From Bromus sterilis (taxonomy: Eukaryota; Streptophyta; Magnoliopsida; Poales; Poaceae): 64,000 nucleotides of DNA. A program made the position numbers and the translations under genes. The stretch is from positions 294,917,782 through 294,981,781 of the forward strand of contig OX465600.1 in assembly GCA_950022295.1 (NCBI GenBank). Reading direction: 5' to 3'. This document shows positions 24,523 to 37,335 of this stretch, one piece after another. Under the pieces are notes generated by a model. It was given only the letters and a program-made list of their open reading frames with translations, was not told the DNA's origin and did no database searches. Numbering within the stretch: position 1 is the first letter of the stretch; each line of letters starts with the position of its first letter.

Positions 24523-24961
24523 TGACGAGGGGGTGACCCCACGACTCCTACGGATGAGCCTACCTGGTGTCCATGAAGGCAGAAGGCCCATGAAGATACG
24601 GCCCCGGCCCACTGGATGGCACCGACGTAGAAGTCCTCGACTCACAAGGAAGGTGCGAAGACCTGCCGTAAGGAGCAAGCTAGGGTTAGGAAAGTTTACC
24701 TGTACACGTAGATGAATTCCCCGAGACCTAGCCCGGTATATAAGGGCTAGGAGGGGCGACGCCAAAAGACATCCAATCTCACCTGTAACCCTAGCCCTGA
24801 GCGCTCCAGCCTTGGCTTCCTCTGTAATCGCATCTCCCTAATCAATAATATCGAGCAGGAGCGAGCCTTCCTGTTTGCCGACGAGCTATCGTCCAACCTG
24901 CGCCTCTCATGACTAACCCAGGGTCCCTGACCATGGGATTTTCCGGGGTTGATCCCCGTCA
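24523..24961 (+). mobile_element. 3' LTR of Tat element
   Basis: Same termini and length as 7597-8035 and about 99% identical by eye. It is followed by the target duplication GGTGT at 24962-24966. Its TATA box is at 24737-24744. Confidence 0.92.
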
Positions 24962-26500
24962 GGTGTATTCCACCGGTGTGCGGAGGGCCTGGTACTGTTC
25001 ATGGCCGAGAGGTATCCTGTTGTACGAAAGTCGAACTCTTCAAAGAGCAAACGCGAGACAAGGTAAGGAGACGGTTCACCTTGTTGGTAACCGCACGAGT
25101 TGGTGGGACGTCAAGGCAGGCACCGATGTTACTGGTGGACCTGACTGTTGTCGTTGTCCGTGACTCACCTAAATAAGGACAATGATGACGGTTGTTCCAA
25201 CAGAAAATAAATAAATTGCTTAATGGTTCGGTGGATGTCTTGAGTTGGCTATATGCCATGTACGCACTACCTACCCGTGGGAATTACGAGTTATGGGATC
25301 CCCTGCTTCATAGTCTCGTCCGAGAACTCTTCAGACGTCAGCAGTACCGCGGCATGCGCCGGGAAGTGGTGTTGTCTTATTTGCTTGCGCGGTGGTGTCT
25401 TCTTTGGATTTGCTTTAACTTCACCGGCCAGCCTCGCACCGTGCAGGAGTACGTCGGGGTTAGGGTCCAAAGCCTCGCGTACATAGGATTTAGTCCGGCG
25501 GATGACCTCTCTGTTGAGTTTGAAAGATGGGTTGTGGAGTGTCGGATAGCCTCGGTGGAGCGTTCCCTAACAAGGTGCCCGCCACCCTGGAGATCCGTGC
25601 GTGTAGTGTAACACAAGTGCACCCTGCATGGAAGATTGATCTATTCGAATAGCCGTGTCCACGGTAACAGGACTCTTTATGCTGAAGCTGGATCTTACCA
25701 CTACAAACTACTATTATTAAATTGTATGGTTCCGGGTTTTCTTCCTCGCTGGGATGTCGAGGAAGGGATCTCGGAGGCATTGCTAATTATTATAACTTAC
25801 TATTATACAATGTTGCACCAACTTCTGTTGCATTGTTACTTTATGCTTTATATAAACTGTTGGCTATTCTCTCCTCATGCTGCAAGAATCTTCGGAAGAT
25901 GCTAGTCTTCGATAGGCCTAGCTTCTCTTCCTTATTCTGGATTTCTGACTTTCAGTCCACTATATATAGCCTCCCCTTTCCATTTGATACAATTGCATAA
26001 ATGCTTAGTAGCGGACGTAAGACTCGCGGGTATGCTAGATACTCACCTTTGCTTTATTTCCCCTTTTTTTGTTTTGCCTGACCGGTCGCTGCAGTCGACG
26101 TTGGAGCCTTGGAGTCCATGAGCAGCAGATCCCCGATGCTGACCACCGCTACATGAAGATCCCCGATGCCTTCTACGACGTCGAGTTCCCCGTTGAACAG
26201 GAGTAGTTTGGAGGTTCCTAGGCAGGAGGCCTCGCCTTTTCGATCGTTGTTGTTTTTGTGCTAGCCTTCTTAAGGCAGTTCATGTGTACCTTGTGTCTGT
26301 ACTTAGATACTATTGCTCCCGCTAACTTTGTGCTCTCGAGTTGTTGTATTCGAGCCCTCGTGGCCCCTGGCTTGTATTAAACAGCTTGCATTATTTTATT
26401 TGTAGAGTTGTGTTGTGATATCTTACCGTGAGTCCCTGATCTCGATCGTGTACCTTGCGTGTATGATTACTGTACACGGCTTGATTTTGGGGGCTTCACA
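24962..26500 (+). mobile_element. Left LTR of element B, second segment
   Basis: It starts with the Tat target duplication and continues the sequence broken at 7596. It aligns with the right LTR from about 33475 to 35015. A TATA box CTATATATAG lies near 25960. It ends GGGGGCTTCACA and is followed by a primer-binding site, so it is a 5' LTR. Confidence 0.88.
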
Positions 26501-26503
26501 AGT

Positions 26504-26515
26504 TGGTATCAGAGC
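26504..26515 (+). other. Primer-binding site of element B (initiator tRNA-Met type)
   Basis: TGGTATCAGAGC starts three bases after the LTR end and matches the complement of the plant initiator tRNA-Met 3' end, the usual primer of chromoviruses such as Tekay. Confidence 0.9.
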
Positions 26516-29030
26516 CGACTGCCTGTAGGACACCCCCTTCCAACTCTTTGGTCGAAGTCGAGTATAGTCTTTGCAAAACTACTTTACTAACAGTGTCGTG
26601 TGGCTTATCGGCCCACGTCGCCAACTGGGTGGTATTAGGATCTTTTACTCTGTACCTTTACTCTGGGACTCTGATCTCTCTTCTCTTTCGGGTTAAAGAT
26701 TTTTCTAACTCTGGCATTAGGTTCTCGTGACTACTTCCTCCCGGAGATCCCCTCATTACAGATGATCACCTGGTTCAAGAGAAGAATCCAAAGATACTTG
26801 CCGATAAATTCTCGAGACCCTATGTGCCCATCGCCTTAACAATTCCCTGCCACTGATAAGTCTGTATGCATAATCACATACACCTTCCGTCCATCCATTC
26901 AATCCCAGTTGCTCTTGTGTTCACAAGATGCATCGTAATACTTTCCGTTGATTCGGGAATCCTTTGAGCCTACTGCCTTGCAACTTCTTTTCACCCTGCG
27001 GATAATTCCTCACATTTATCGAGGAACCGTTCATCCTAAGTGGTTCCTGTGATTCCCAAAATACTTTGAAATACTATTCGATCTCGCGAAAATCCTCGGC
27101 AGCCTACCGCTTTGGAGATTCTTCTTGCTTGCTTGCATTATGGTTAATTCCATATGTTTAGTAGTCTTCATTGACGACCCTTGTCATTGACAGTTTGATC
27201 CTAATGATTCGATGTGTGCGAATGCACGCAATCATCCATCAACCTTGTGAATTCATTCTTCTGGCTCAGACATCATTTCAGACATGAGCTGGTTCTCGGT
27301 AAATCAAACCTTAATTGATTAACCGTCAAGCTTCTATTCAACTTATTCATGTTTGATCAATGTATTTGAGTCTGATACACCGATATGGAAGTCATAATTC
27401 CTTTGTACTTAAGCATCGAATTATTCTGATGCTCCTATCTACAATGCTTTGGCATTCTTTCTTCTTATGGTTGAGTACCGATACTCGCCCCAGACTCTCT
27501 GTACGCCGCCTGACCTTTTTGGTGGATTACTACCTACCGTCCCCTTATACCCTAAGTCATTCATGAATCTTCCCTGATATCAGATGCCTCTAGCGAATGA
27601 TATCATCTACTCGGTGTCATCAACCTTCTGCTTTCGAATTGGTATCCCTCGCTTAGGATGCTTGTTGTATGGGTTTCAAAATGCCCCGATGGTTTAACCC
27701 TATGATTCCCCTAATCTGAATGAACCCAAACTTTATGTGGGTCATACTCTATTGGTGTTATGCCAGGTAAAATTTTGAACGATGCAAACTCATCGACAAC
27801 GAGAAGTGAATGAAAGGCTATGCATTGAAGAAGTGGGAGTCGACCCTGAACCTTTGTGTTCATGCCCATGGATACTATGCGGAACTTATCATGAAAGCTT
27901 CTGGTAAAAGTAATTGTCCCCTTGGTGGAAATTCTGCTGCACCTATGATCCTCCATTCTGCCTTCGAGTATTACCCCCTGCTATCTCGAGGATATCATAC
28001 CTTTGCACTACATCTTAAGAATTTTGATGAAACAATACCTTTGCCTGTCGTAACCAACCCATCCATAGGTTCTGGGTTGTTGACAACCGAGAACACCGAA
28101 TGCTTTTGTTTCACCATTCCTTTTGCTTGATGTCGCCGTTGATCGATTATATTTTTCTTGAAACCTTTGGACATGTTGTATCATGTTCATCATCAACATT
28201 TTGACTTCTCCCATGTGTCTATCGAATTCATGATGTGAAATACCATCCTTGCCCCTTGATGATTTGTGTTATCATCGACAACCTCCTTTACCTCCTTGCC
28301 AATACAAACTTGGTCATGTATATCTTGCTCTGCTTTCCCTAGGGAAAGAATTACACCTGATACTGATGTATCATCACATTTTCCTTTCCATTGGTCTTTT
28401 TAACTTTTCTTTGAATATAAATTATCCGAGCAGTGATAATTCCCTGCTCATGAAAACACTTCGGTGTACTACTTTGTCCATACAACCTGTTACAATTGTT
28501 GATGACTTTTCGGTGACCACCGATGGACAAGAACTTTGCCAATTGGTCCGCCTCGTCTTAACAAGCAGGAAAATGGTTCTCTTCGTCCCTCGCCCTTGGC
28601 ACCGACGTTGTTGCCGACATAGCTAACAAGTTGTTCTCTTCCTTACCTTGCTGCTTGATCGCATTGTTGTCACCACCCTTCTTATTCAATGTGGGCCCAT
28701 TACCCACAGTTCCACAGAATCGAAACCTGACTCTCTTGTACCTTTCTGTTCTCGAGGTTATACCTCTTCCTTGACCTCGTATGCAACTTACGAGTCCTCT
28801 ACCTTGTGATATTCAGTTCGATATCAGACTCAGTGCTTATGCCTGATGCTCTGCCCCCCTTTTTTTCATCATCTGTTATCGGCATCGAATGATTGCCTAA
28901 TCGTTTGAAACTTCTTTCACCTTGTTATGTTGCTCTCGATATGCTTCTTAAGTCCAACCCGAGAGATTCTCTCGAACAACCTCGGTTGATTAACCTTGTA
29001 TCGATCCGACCCCCCTTAAGTTTTTCCTCC
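26516..29030 (+). mobile_element. Internal region of element B, no recognisable coding
   Basis: This is about 2.5 kb of pyrimidine-rich sequence between the PBS and the right LTR. None of the open frames shows gag, protease, RT, RNase H or integrase motifs. It may be a large retrotransposon derivative without genes, or a remnant after deletion. I find no polypurine tract or TGTAACAC LTR start at the right edge, so the 3' end of the internal region and the first part of the right LTR appear lost or strongly rearranged. The boundary is approximate. Confidence 0.6.
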
Positions 29031-32000
29031 TAGCCGAATCTGCCTGGGATCATGTGCCCGGTCCAGCCCACATCTTCCCTCGGCCCACCCAGCCCGCCAA
29101 CACGATCCCCTTTCCCTGTTCCTTCCTGTTGGGAAACGTAGTAGAAAACAAAAAAATTCGGCCTACGAATCAAGAACCCAAGATCATCCAAGAAGATTGC
29201 GTACAAGGTTTTAGGTCATGGCTCACCAACCGATGTAGAGGAAGTAGAGTTGGTGAAGACCGTCGGTGCAGATCCCCGCAGCTAGGAATTTCAATGACCT
29301 CCAAACCGCGAGGATATCGATCCCTCGAACCGTCCCGCGATCTAGTCCCACGGACAAGTCTCACGAACAAGCTCCTCGAAGAAGGGTCGAAGGTACGACC
29401 CCTCCATTAGTATCCACACATCCCGTAGCAGCAATCCAGCAGCGCTCCGCCGTCCAGAGATGAACGCCACCGAGAAAACTAGAGGGAGAAAACCCTAACG
29501 GATTCCGATCTAGAACAGCGTCTAAAGCGGGGTCTAATTGTGGAGCAACGGGGTTTAGAGGAGGGAGGGTGGCGCATAGGCCTTGGGGACAAGTTGTGTT
29601 GCGCCCCCACCCCTCCCCCACATTATATAGGTGGCCAAGAGGCCCTTGGGGCGCAATAAGGGGGGTGGGGAGTCCAACTTGGACTCCCAAACCTCCCAAA
29701 CCTTCCCACCGGAAACCTGTCATATTGGAGAGTTGGACTTCCCACCTGGAGGGGGATTCCTTCCCCTTGGTGCGCCCCCCACCCCTTGGCCGGCCAGGGC
29801 AGCCTAGGTGGCTTGCCCCCCAAGGCTAGGGGCGCAGGGGAGTGGGTGGTACTGCCCGGAACCTTCCAGAACCTTCCATGACCTTCTAGAAGCTTCCAGG
29901 TCCTTCCGGGACATACCGGGACCGTTTCGGGACACTTCTGGAGCACTTCCAGGACCTTCCAAGACCGTTCTCGGACGTTCCGGAGCCATCCGGATAGTTT
30001 CCAAGACCATCCGAGTTACAGTTTAAGCCACCCGATGACCGCGAAGGTTGTCGGGACGCCCAGCGATTATCTGGAAACTATTCCGGTTGATCCAGGACTT
30101 CCCCAGTACCATTCTCATATGTTCCGGAACCACCTGGGACTACTCCAGAGTGATCCGGACATAACCTTAAATACCCAGAACTACTTCTGATGCCTTTATG
30201 AACAATTCCATAAATCTCCGGAACTACTTTCGGTACTCGTATGAACTATTCTGCTTTGCTTCCACTAAACCTTCTACCATACTAGTATTCTAACAGATTA
30301 CTGCTCGTTAAGTGTGTGACCCAATAGGTTCGGCATAATGCGTACATGACTCAGAACATCTTCCGGACATAGGTCAACAGCCTTTCGTCAATATCCAATA
30401 ATCAACAGCGGAGCCATGGACACCCATGTTGACTCCCGCACATACACGAAGAAACTTTGAGTGAACCATTATGTTTATTCATGTACCATTCCCTTTGCTT
30501 CGCGATATATGACAAAGTTAGAGGAGAGAAGTTTGGCACCTATGTGTAACAACTTTTGAACACAAGCCACTCGTTATCCTCTTTGCTCGTTTGTCCCTTT
30601 TCTCGTTATTGTATTCCGGTATCCCCGTGACTGAATCACAATGCGTCTGGCCAGACTATAATGGATACCGTCATACCGAGTGGGCCCGGAGTGAATATCT
30701 TCTTCATCGTGAAGGAGCAAATCCCATTCTTGAACTATCACAGTCACTAGCCACACCATCTGACATACCCAGAACTTATTTTACTACTTCCCATTTACGG
30801 GAGGATTCATCTAAGAACCAAAGCATGTCTTCCTGTGTGAAGCAACTCGATACTCTCATGGTCTAAGGAATTATGTATATGATAACATTTCATGATATGA
30901 CTTATAACGTAGTTACGATGTGATCTCTAAGTATATCATTCAATACTGGGGTCGGTTCAACATCATTGTTCTGCTAACAATATGTTCCCATTGCTACTGA
31001 CATCCTTGTTACAAGAACAATGTCCATGATTAAGGAAACGTAATCATCAGTTAGCACATGAGCTGGTCTTAGAGGCTAAACCAGGAACTCTTGGTGTTTA
31101 CATTTCCACACATGCAAGTGAGTTTTCTTCTGAATCTCATAGTCAGGGTCATTGCAATTATAGCACAGAAATATAAACATTAATTACGAACGTGGAAATA
31201 TATATAATAACATTTTATTATTGCCTCTAGGGCATATTTCCAACACTTCCCCCCGTGCGTGTTGAGCATCCCCAGCCGCCATGGCTGTTCTCGTCGTCGT
31301 GTCGTCATCTCCGTGGTTCCAAGGCAAGGTTAAAGGCCTCCTCTGCCCCCCTCCAACCCTAGCCGCCCCCTTTTCCAATCCCCTTCCACCCTCGCGCTCT
31401 GCCCCCTTCCCGCGCCAAAGCCGCCATGGCTGCCGCCGCGCCGGAGCCGCCTGCATGGCCACCGGCCTCGTCCTCGGCCAGGAGCAAGTCCGGGAGGGCC
31501 TTCTTGCTCCTCCACTTCGCCCCCTCCCTCGAAGCTCAAGCCGAAGAGCCCCACCTCGCCTGAATCGTGATGTACATCCTGCCACGGCCGCCCGCTTCAC
31601 CGCGCGAATTCGTGTCCCCCGGCCAGCCTCGAGCGTCGACGAGCTCGCCACCGTCCACCCCGAAGTGAGCAGACCCATTCCCCCTATTTCCCCTCACCGC
31701 TTGCCCCGTAGCACCCTCCCCGACGCCGCCGTCCATCATGGCCGGTCCGAGCCGTGGTCGCGCCTGACCTCGTGCTCGGCCGCGCCTTGCGCAACCTTGG
31801 CGCGCAGCTGCGCCCTGCCGAGAACCTGCCCGGCCGCCCTGTCGCCGCGCCTTCCCCCTTGCCTCGCCGGAGCACCTCGCCGATGTGCCTTGCTCGCCGG
31901 TGGGACGGCTGAGTCAGCCGTGGGATAACCCCCCCCCCCCCCATTTAAGTTAATCTCTTATTAACTACCCCCCCCCCCCCTGATAAAAACGGTTAAATAA

Positions 32001-35000
32001 AACTAAGAGGTAACCCTCCCTCTCAATGACAGGCGGACCCAACTTTTTGTTAGATATTTAAATAGATGATTAGAACATGTGTCTATGGCAGGTGGGCCCT
32101 ATCCCTTTATTTAACCAGAGATTAAAACTAAATGGAATAACACCCTGTGTCAATGACATGTGGGCCCTCTGTACTGTTTAATTAAATAAAATAGATTTAA
32201 ATGCCTTTTTGTATGACATGTGGGTCCACCCTGTCAGTGTACTATTGTGGATAAGATTGTGGATAATGTTAGAATTGATAATGAAAGAAATTCCAGAAAT
32301 TTAATAAAATGAGTTAAAAACTTTAGAAATCAATATCTTTTAAACCGTAAGTCAGTTTAAAAAACTATATACATGAAAATTGATCAGAAAAATGCCACGA
32401 ATACAAATACGCTACCCATACGCCCACCACACCCCTCTAACATACCGAACATGGAACATCCCCCCTTCGGTGAAACCGGCCGGTAATTCTCGGTACCGGT
32501 AAAACTTTCCGGATGAAAATGTTCTGCATATGAAAATTGTTCAGAACGAATCAACGAGCACGGATACCCTAACCACATGTCCGTCAGATGTCTCTAACAC
32601 TGCAGACATATAACCTTCCCCCTCCGGATCATCTGTCCGGTAATCAACCGGTACAGATGAGTCATCCCCGGATAAATTATCGCTCCGCCGAAAATACTTA
32701 ACACTGCGTTAGAACACCGCCAACACCACGCTTTCCATGTCTTGTATTTGTATTGTTGTTATTGTTGTGTATTTATTGTTTCTTCCCCCTTTATTCTCCG
32801 ATAGACCCCATTGCTGCCGCCGATGACACTACCGAGTACGACTACTTCATCGACGATCGTACCGCTACTACCGAGCTTCCAGGCAAGCAGAGCCATTCTC
32901 TTCCACAGATATCGCCTATCTTTCCGTATATTTCTTGCACTAGGCATTGTTACTGCTGCTGCTACGTTGCTTACCTATTCAATTGCATAGCCTGTCATTG
33001 TCGCCCCTTGATGTACCTTCCTTATCCTATGCTGCCTTATAATTATGCATTATTTCAGCAGTGAGCCCTGCGCATTGTTAGCTAGGTTTAGAATAGCGGG
33101 TCGTGATCACTCAGGGGAGTGAACGCGGATACAAAATTTATACAACTGCAGCAGGTACGGATCAATGCAGACGCCCTAGGGAACCTACAACGGCGAGACT
33201 CTACCGAGTCGCTTCGAGTTTGACTTACGAGTGGACGAACTCGTATTTCACTCTCGTCGGCTTAGTAGCGTAGCATCACTGGGATGATACGAGAATATTC
33301 CTTTTTAGTTCATTCCGCTGATGTCTCCGTCGAGCCATCTCAAGTGTACCATCGAGGGTGATTCCTCCTGGTTTCACTTGATGGTAGGCACTCGAATCAA
33401 CTGGTGTCCTTACAGGTAAGGAGTCGGGTGACCCAACGGTGCTCGCGCAGGGTATCTTAGCGGAACGACAGGTCAGGTGTATTCCACCGGTGTGCGGAGG
33501 GCCTGGTACTGTTCGTGGCCGAGAGGTATCCTGTTGTACGAAAGTCGAGCTCTTCAAAGAGCAAACGCGAGACAAGGTAAGGAGACGGTTCACCTTGTTG
33601 GTAACCACACGAGTTGGTGGGACGTCAAGGCAGGCACCGACGTTACTGGTGGACCTGACTGTTGTCGTTGTCCTCGACTCACCTAAATAATGACAACGAT
33701 AACGGTTGTTCCGACAGAAAATAAATAAATTGCTTAATGGTTCGGTGGATGTCTTGAGTTGGCTATATGCCATGTACGCACTACCTACCCGTGGGAATTA
33801 CGAGTTATGGACTCCCCTGCTTCATAGTCTCGTCCGAGGACTCTTCAGACGTCAGCAGTACCGCGGCCTGCGCCGGGAAGTGGTGTTGTCTTATTTGCTC
33901 GCGCGGTGGTGTCTTATTTGGATTTGCTTTAACTTCACCGGACAGCCTCGCACCGTGCAGGAGTACGTCGGGGTTAGGGTCCAAAGCCTCGCGTACATAG
34001 GATTTAGTCCGGCGGATGACCTCTCTGTTGAGTTTGAAAGATGGTCTATGGAGTGTCGGATAGCCTCGGTGGAGCGTTCCCTAACAAGGTGCCCGCCACC
34101 CTGGAGATCCGTGCGTGTAGTGTAACACAAGTGCCCCCCTGCAGGGAAGATTGATCTATTCGAATAGCTGTGTCCACGGTAACATGACGCTTTATGCTGA
34201 AGCTGGGTCTTACCACTACAAACTATTATTATTAAATTGTATGGTTCCGGGTTTTCTTCCTCGCTGGGATGTCGAGGAAGGGATCTCGGAGGCATTGCTA
34301 ATTATTACAACTTACTATTATACAATGCTGCATCAACTTCTGCTTCATTGTTACTTTATGCTTTATATAAACTGTTGGCTATTCTCTCCTCATGCTGCAA
34401 GACTCGTCGGAAGATGCTAGTCTTCGATAGGCCTAGCTTCTCTTCCTTATTCTGGATTTCTGACTTTCAGTCCACTATATATAGCCTCCCCTTTCTATTT
34501 GATACAATTGCATAAATGCTTAGTAGCGGACGTAAGACTCGCGTGTATGCTAGATACTCACATTTGCTTTATTTTCCTTTTTTTTGTTTTTCCTTATCGG
34601 CTGCTGCAGTTGACGTTGGAGCCTTGGAGTCCAGGAGCAGCAGATCCCCGATGCTGACCACCGCTACGTGAAGATCCCCGATGCCTTCTACGACGTCGAG
34701 TTCCCCATTGACCAGGAGTAGTTTGGAGGTTCCCAGGCAGGAGGCCTCGCCTTTTCGATCGTTGTTGTTTTTGTGCTAGCCTTCTTAAGGCAGTTCATGT
34801 GTACCTTGTGTCTGTACTCAGATACTATTGCTTCCGCTAACTTTGTGCTCTCGAGCTGTTGTATTCGAGCCCTCGTGGCCCCTAGCTTGTATTAAACAAC
34901 TTGTATTATTGTATTTGTAGAGTTGTGTTGTGATATCTTACCGTGAGTCCCTGATCTCAATCGTGTACCTTGCGTGTATGATTACTGTACACGGCTTGAT

Positions 35001-35015
35001 TTTGGGGGCGTCACA
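29031..35015 (+). mobile_element. Right LTR of element B, interrupted by a solo LTR
   Basis: From 31729 to 35015 it aligns with element B's left LTR. It ends GGGGGCGTCACA at 35015. The part before 31729 is GC-rich like the corresponding part of element A's LTR, and it is split by the solo LTR at 29127-31245. The AT-rich first 0.6 kb seen in element A's LTR is not recognisable. A TATA box is at 34476-34484. C-runs occur near 31930-31945 and 31968-31980. Confidence 0.8.
29127..31245 (-). mobile_element. Solo LTR of BARE1/Angela/WIS (Copia) type
   Basis: The minus strand starts TGTTGGAAATATGCCCTAGA and ends CTACGTTTCCCAACA, the terminal signatures of this family. It is flanked by the perfect duplication CTTCC at 29122-29126 and 31246-31250. 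No internal domain is present, so two LTRs probably recombined to leave one. A TATA box CTATATAA lies on the minus strand at 29623-29630. The length of 2.1 kb is somewhat above the roughly 1.8 kb usual for BARE1. Confidence 0.92.
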
Positions 35016-35460
35016 CGTCCCCCGAAGCATAGACATACAGTGGGGAGCATAGAGTGCACTATACAAGGACCACAAGTACAATGCAATAGGAGGCATAGAG
35101 TGCACTTCGCAGAAAGCATAAAGTGCGCTACAGAAAGGGAAGCACATGGTGCACTACGCGTGGAGCGCAAAAATGATACTCTAGGGAGCATAGAGTGAAC
35201 TACACACCGAGCACAAGTATGATGCAGTAGGGAGCACACAGTACACTTTCGTGGCAAGAACAAATATCATACAATAGGGAGCATAGAGTGCACTATACAA
35301 GGAGCACAAGTATGATGCAGTAGGGGGCGCGGAGTGCACTTTGCAGGGAGCACAAGGGCATTGAATAAAAGGAAGGGGCAAGTACGATGTAGTAGGGAGC
35401 ACAGAGTGCACTCTGCGGAAAGCACGTAGTGCACTAGAGAAACAAAAACACCGTACAATT
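35016..35460 (+). repeat. Minisatellite-like block with GAGTGCAC motif
   Basis: About a dozen imperfect copies of a GGGAGCAYAGAGTGCACT core, alternating with GGAGCACAAGTATGATGCAG, start immediately after element B's LTR. Copy spacing is irregular. Such clusters occur in the subterminal regions of some DNA transposons, but I see no terminal repeat to confirm this. Confidence 0.7.
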
Positions 35461-35500
35461 GAAGCAACTCTACCTATGGTTGTCGCCTCCGCCTTGACCT

Positions 35501-35893
35501 TTGCTGTCAAGCTCGAGTGGGAGAGAGAAGAAAGGGAGGAGAGAGTGCGCAACAAGGAGCAAGATACAGAAGGAGAAAGCTAGGCCACCACACACTCGCC
35601 TTCGTTGCCGCAGACGGTCTGCGACAACTGCCACCACAGGAGAGAAGCGGAAGGAGATGGAAAAGGAAGAAAGAGATAAGGATAGGTCTGTGGCAGAAAG
35701 AGTTTCGAAGCGCACGCACAAGGATGCCCAGATCCGTGACTTTCTCGCGGATGTGCACAACCCGATTTTGAAAAAAAACACGTATCTGGCTGACCTCATT
35801 CTCGCTCGACCACAAATCAAACGAGTGATAGCCATCCAAAACGGGATATCCCTCATAGAAGGATATCTCAGCAACCAAATTCATTCGTACTAG
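35501..35893 (+). other. Unrecognised open frame
   Basis: A 130-codon open frame with a Lys/Arg/Glu-rich N-terminal half and the segment KKNTYLADLILARPQIKRV. I do not recognise it and I see no promoter. It may be a captured gene piece in the same mobile segment as the repeat block before it. Confidence 0.2.
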
Positions 35894-35897
35894 TGTT

Positions 35898-36218
35898 CCA
35901 TTTGGTGCACCTCAACACCAACATATTTTTCATATTGTATCGTGTCTTGAAGGCTTTGTTGAATTTTTTTCCTCGGTTTATAGGTATTTCTTGCTTTCTG
36001 GTTTGCAAACGTAATTACTTTGCAAAGATAACAAGCGATTATGAAGAAAAACTATAGGAGTATTTTTTGTAGACCAAAAAAAACTGTAGACTAACCAGAA
36101 ACGTAAAACAAATGGGCCTGGGCATGAGAAGTCCAAAGCAGTTTTCTTCCTCTCCTCGTAACCAGCAGAGGCCCAACACACAACCAGTAGCCCACAAAGA
36201 GCCCACGAGGTGGTGCTA
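35898..36218 (+). repeat. Duplicated promoter-like segment, upstream copy
   Basis: This segment aligns with 37079-37404, including GGTTTGCAAACGTAATTACT, GATTATGAAGAAAAACT and AGCCCACAAAGAGCCCACGA. It keeps the site II motifs of the gene promoter (TGGGCC 36113-36118, GGCCCA 36170-36175, and two GCCCA at 36190-36206). It ends where a Helitron-like element begins. Confidence 0.8.
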
Positions 36219-36616
36219 TCTATACTTCTTATAAAACAAAACCCCACTATAAATCATTTAAGTTGTCTATCTTAACATGCAAGCTATCCACATCATCTAT
36301 TCTCTTAGCCAATCAATTATCCATGTCACCCACTTAGGTCATTTAAATTGTCTATCTTCACATGCAAGCTATCCACATCATCCATTTCTTAGCCAATCAA
36401 TTGTCCATTTCATCTCAACTAATATATTTATTAATCTCTATATGTAATATCCATATCAACCATATTTTAATAATTTATTGTCCATCCTAATAATTTTTAA
36501 TACACACATGTTGTATCTTCACTTAGACAACTTAATGTATCATAATTTTATACTTTTTATTTATGCACATAATTTTCATAGCAATTCCCGCAGCAACGCG
36601 CGGGGTGTACTTCTAG
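36219..36616 (+). mobile_element. Non-autonomous Helitron-like element 1
   Basis: 398 bases beginning TCTATACTTC and ending CTAG. The hairpin CCCGC...GCGGG lies about ten bases before the end. The flanks are A on the left and T on the right, as Helitrons require. It contains two near-tandem copies of an 85-90-base unit (near 36256 and 36343). No coding sequence. Confidence 0.72.
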
Positions 36617-37078
36617 TTATTTAGATGGATTGGTATGATCCAATTGATTTGTGGAAAGAACCTCGCACTATCAGGGTTAATGGTGCACATATGATAAGGG
36701 ATATCAAGTGTTTGTCCGAAGCATTCTAGGTTTTCAAACTTCTTTGGATTCATCGGGACGCAAACTTGACGATGCACCTTTGCGCAAAAGAAGCTCTTAA
36801 CATTAGTTATTTTATTTGCATTGTTGTAATTCCCCAATTCCTGATTAGAACGATTGAATCAGGTTGTAATCTCTTGCCAGACTAATATAACAAGGGTTAA
36901 TGTCAAAAAAACTTCAAAGAAGTTTTGAGAATAATCTTTGCAAAATGTATCATTTAATAGTGAGCTAGAGGAGTTTTGAGATAATGTAAAATTTATTCCT
37001 TAAATAGTGATTACACACACAAAAATAGCAACAAAATAACGGATGCCCACGAGAGGGGCACTTTTCCAAAATGTGGAG
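36617..37078. other. Unassigned sequence between the two promoter-like copies
   Basis: Mostly AT-rich with short open frames only. I see no gene or repeat that I can name. Confidence 0.5.
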
Positions 37079-37335
37079 AGTGCGCCAGTTTTATTTGGTG
37101 CGCCTCAACGCCGTCATATATCATGTGTTGAAGGCTTCGCTGAAACATCTTTTTTGTTTTTTTATAAAGTTCTTGGTTTTGGTTCCTTTTCCTTGGTTTC
37201 TAGGTTTTTCTTGCTTTTTGGTTTGCAAACGTAATTACTGTCCTTTGCAAAGGTAGCCAGTGATTATGAAGAAAAACTGTAGGAGTATTTTTCTAGACAA
37301 AAAAACTGTAGGACTAACAAGAAAGGTAAAGCAAA

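Larger units (their letters stand above)
7597..24961 (+). mobile_element. Tat-lineage Ty3 retrotransposon, complete but decayed, interrupted by an Athila element
   Basis: Two 439-bp LTRs (7597-8035 and 24523-24961) are bounded by TG...CA. They are flanked by the 5-base duplication GGTGT at 7592-7596 and 24962-24966. After the 5' LTR comes a PBS, then a broken gag-pol with two RNase H domains (the Tat hallmark), a long 3' non-coding region with tandem repeats, an antisense B3-like ORF and a polypurine tract. An 8.3-kb Athila element sits between PBS and gag. Removing it leaves an element of about 9.1 kb. I count 5 mismatches between the two LTRs by eye. Confidence 0.9.

Noticed and set aside
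31281..31928. 215-codon plus-strand frame
   Set aside because: It is GC-rich sequence in element B's LTR; part of it recurs in the left LTR without an intact frame.
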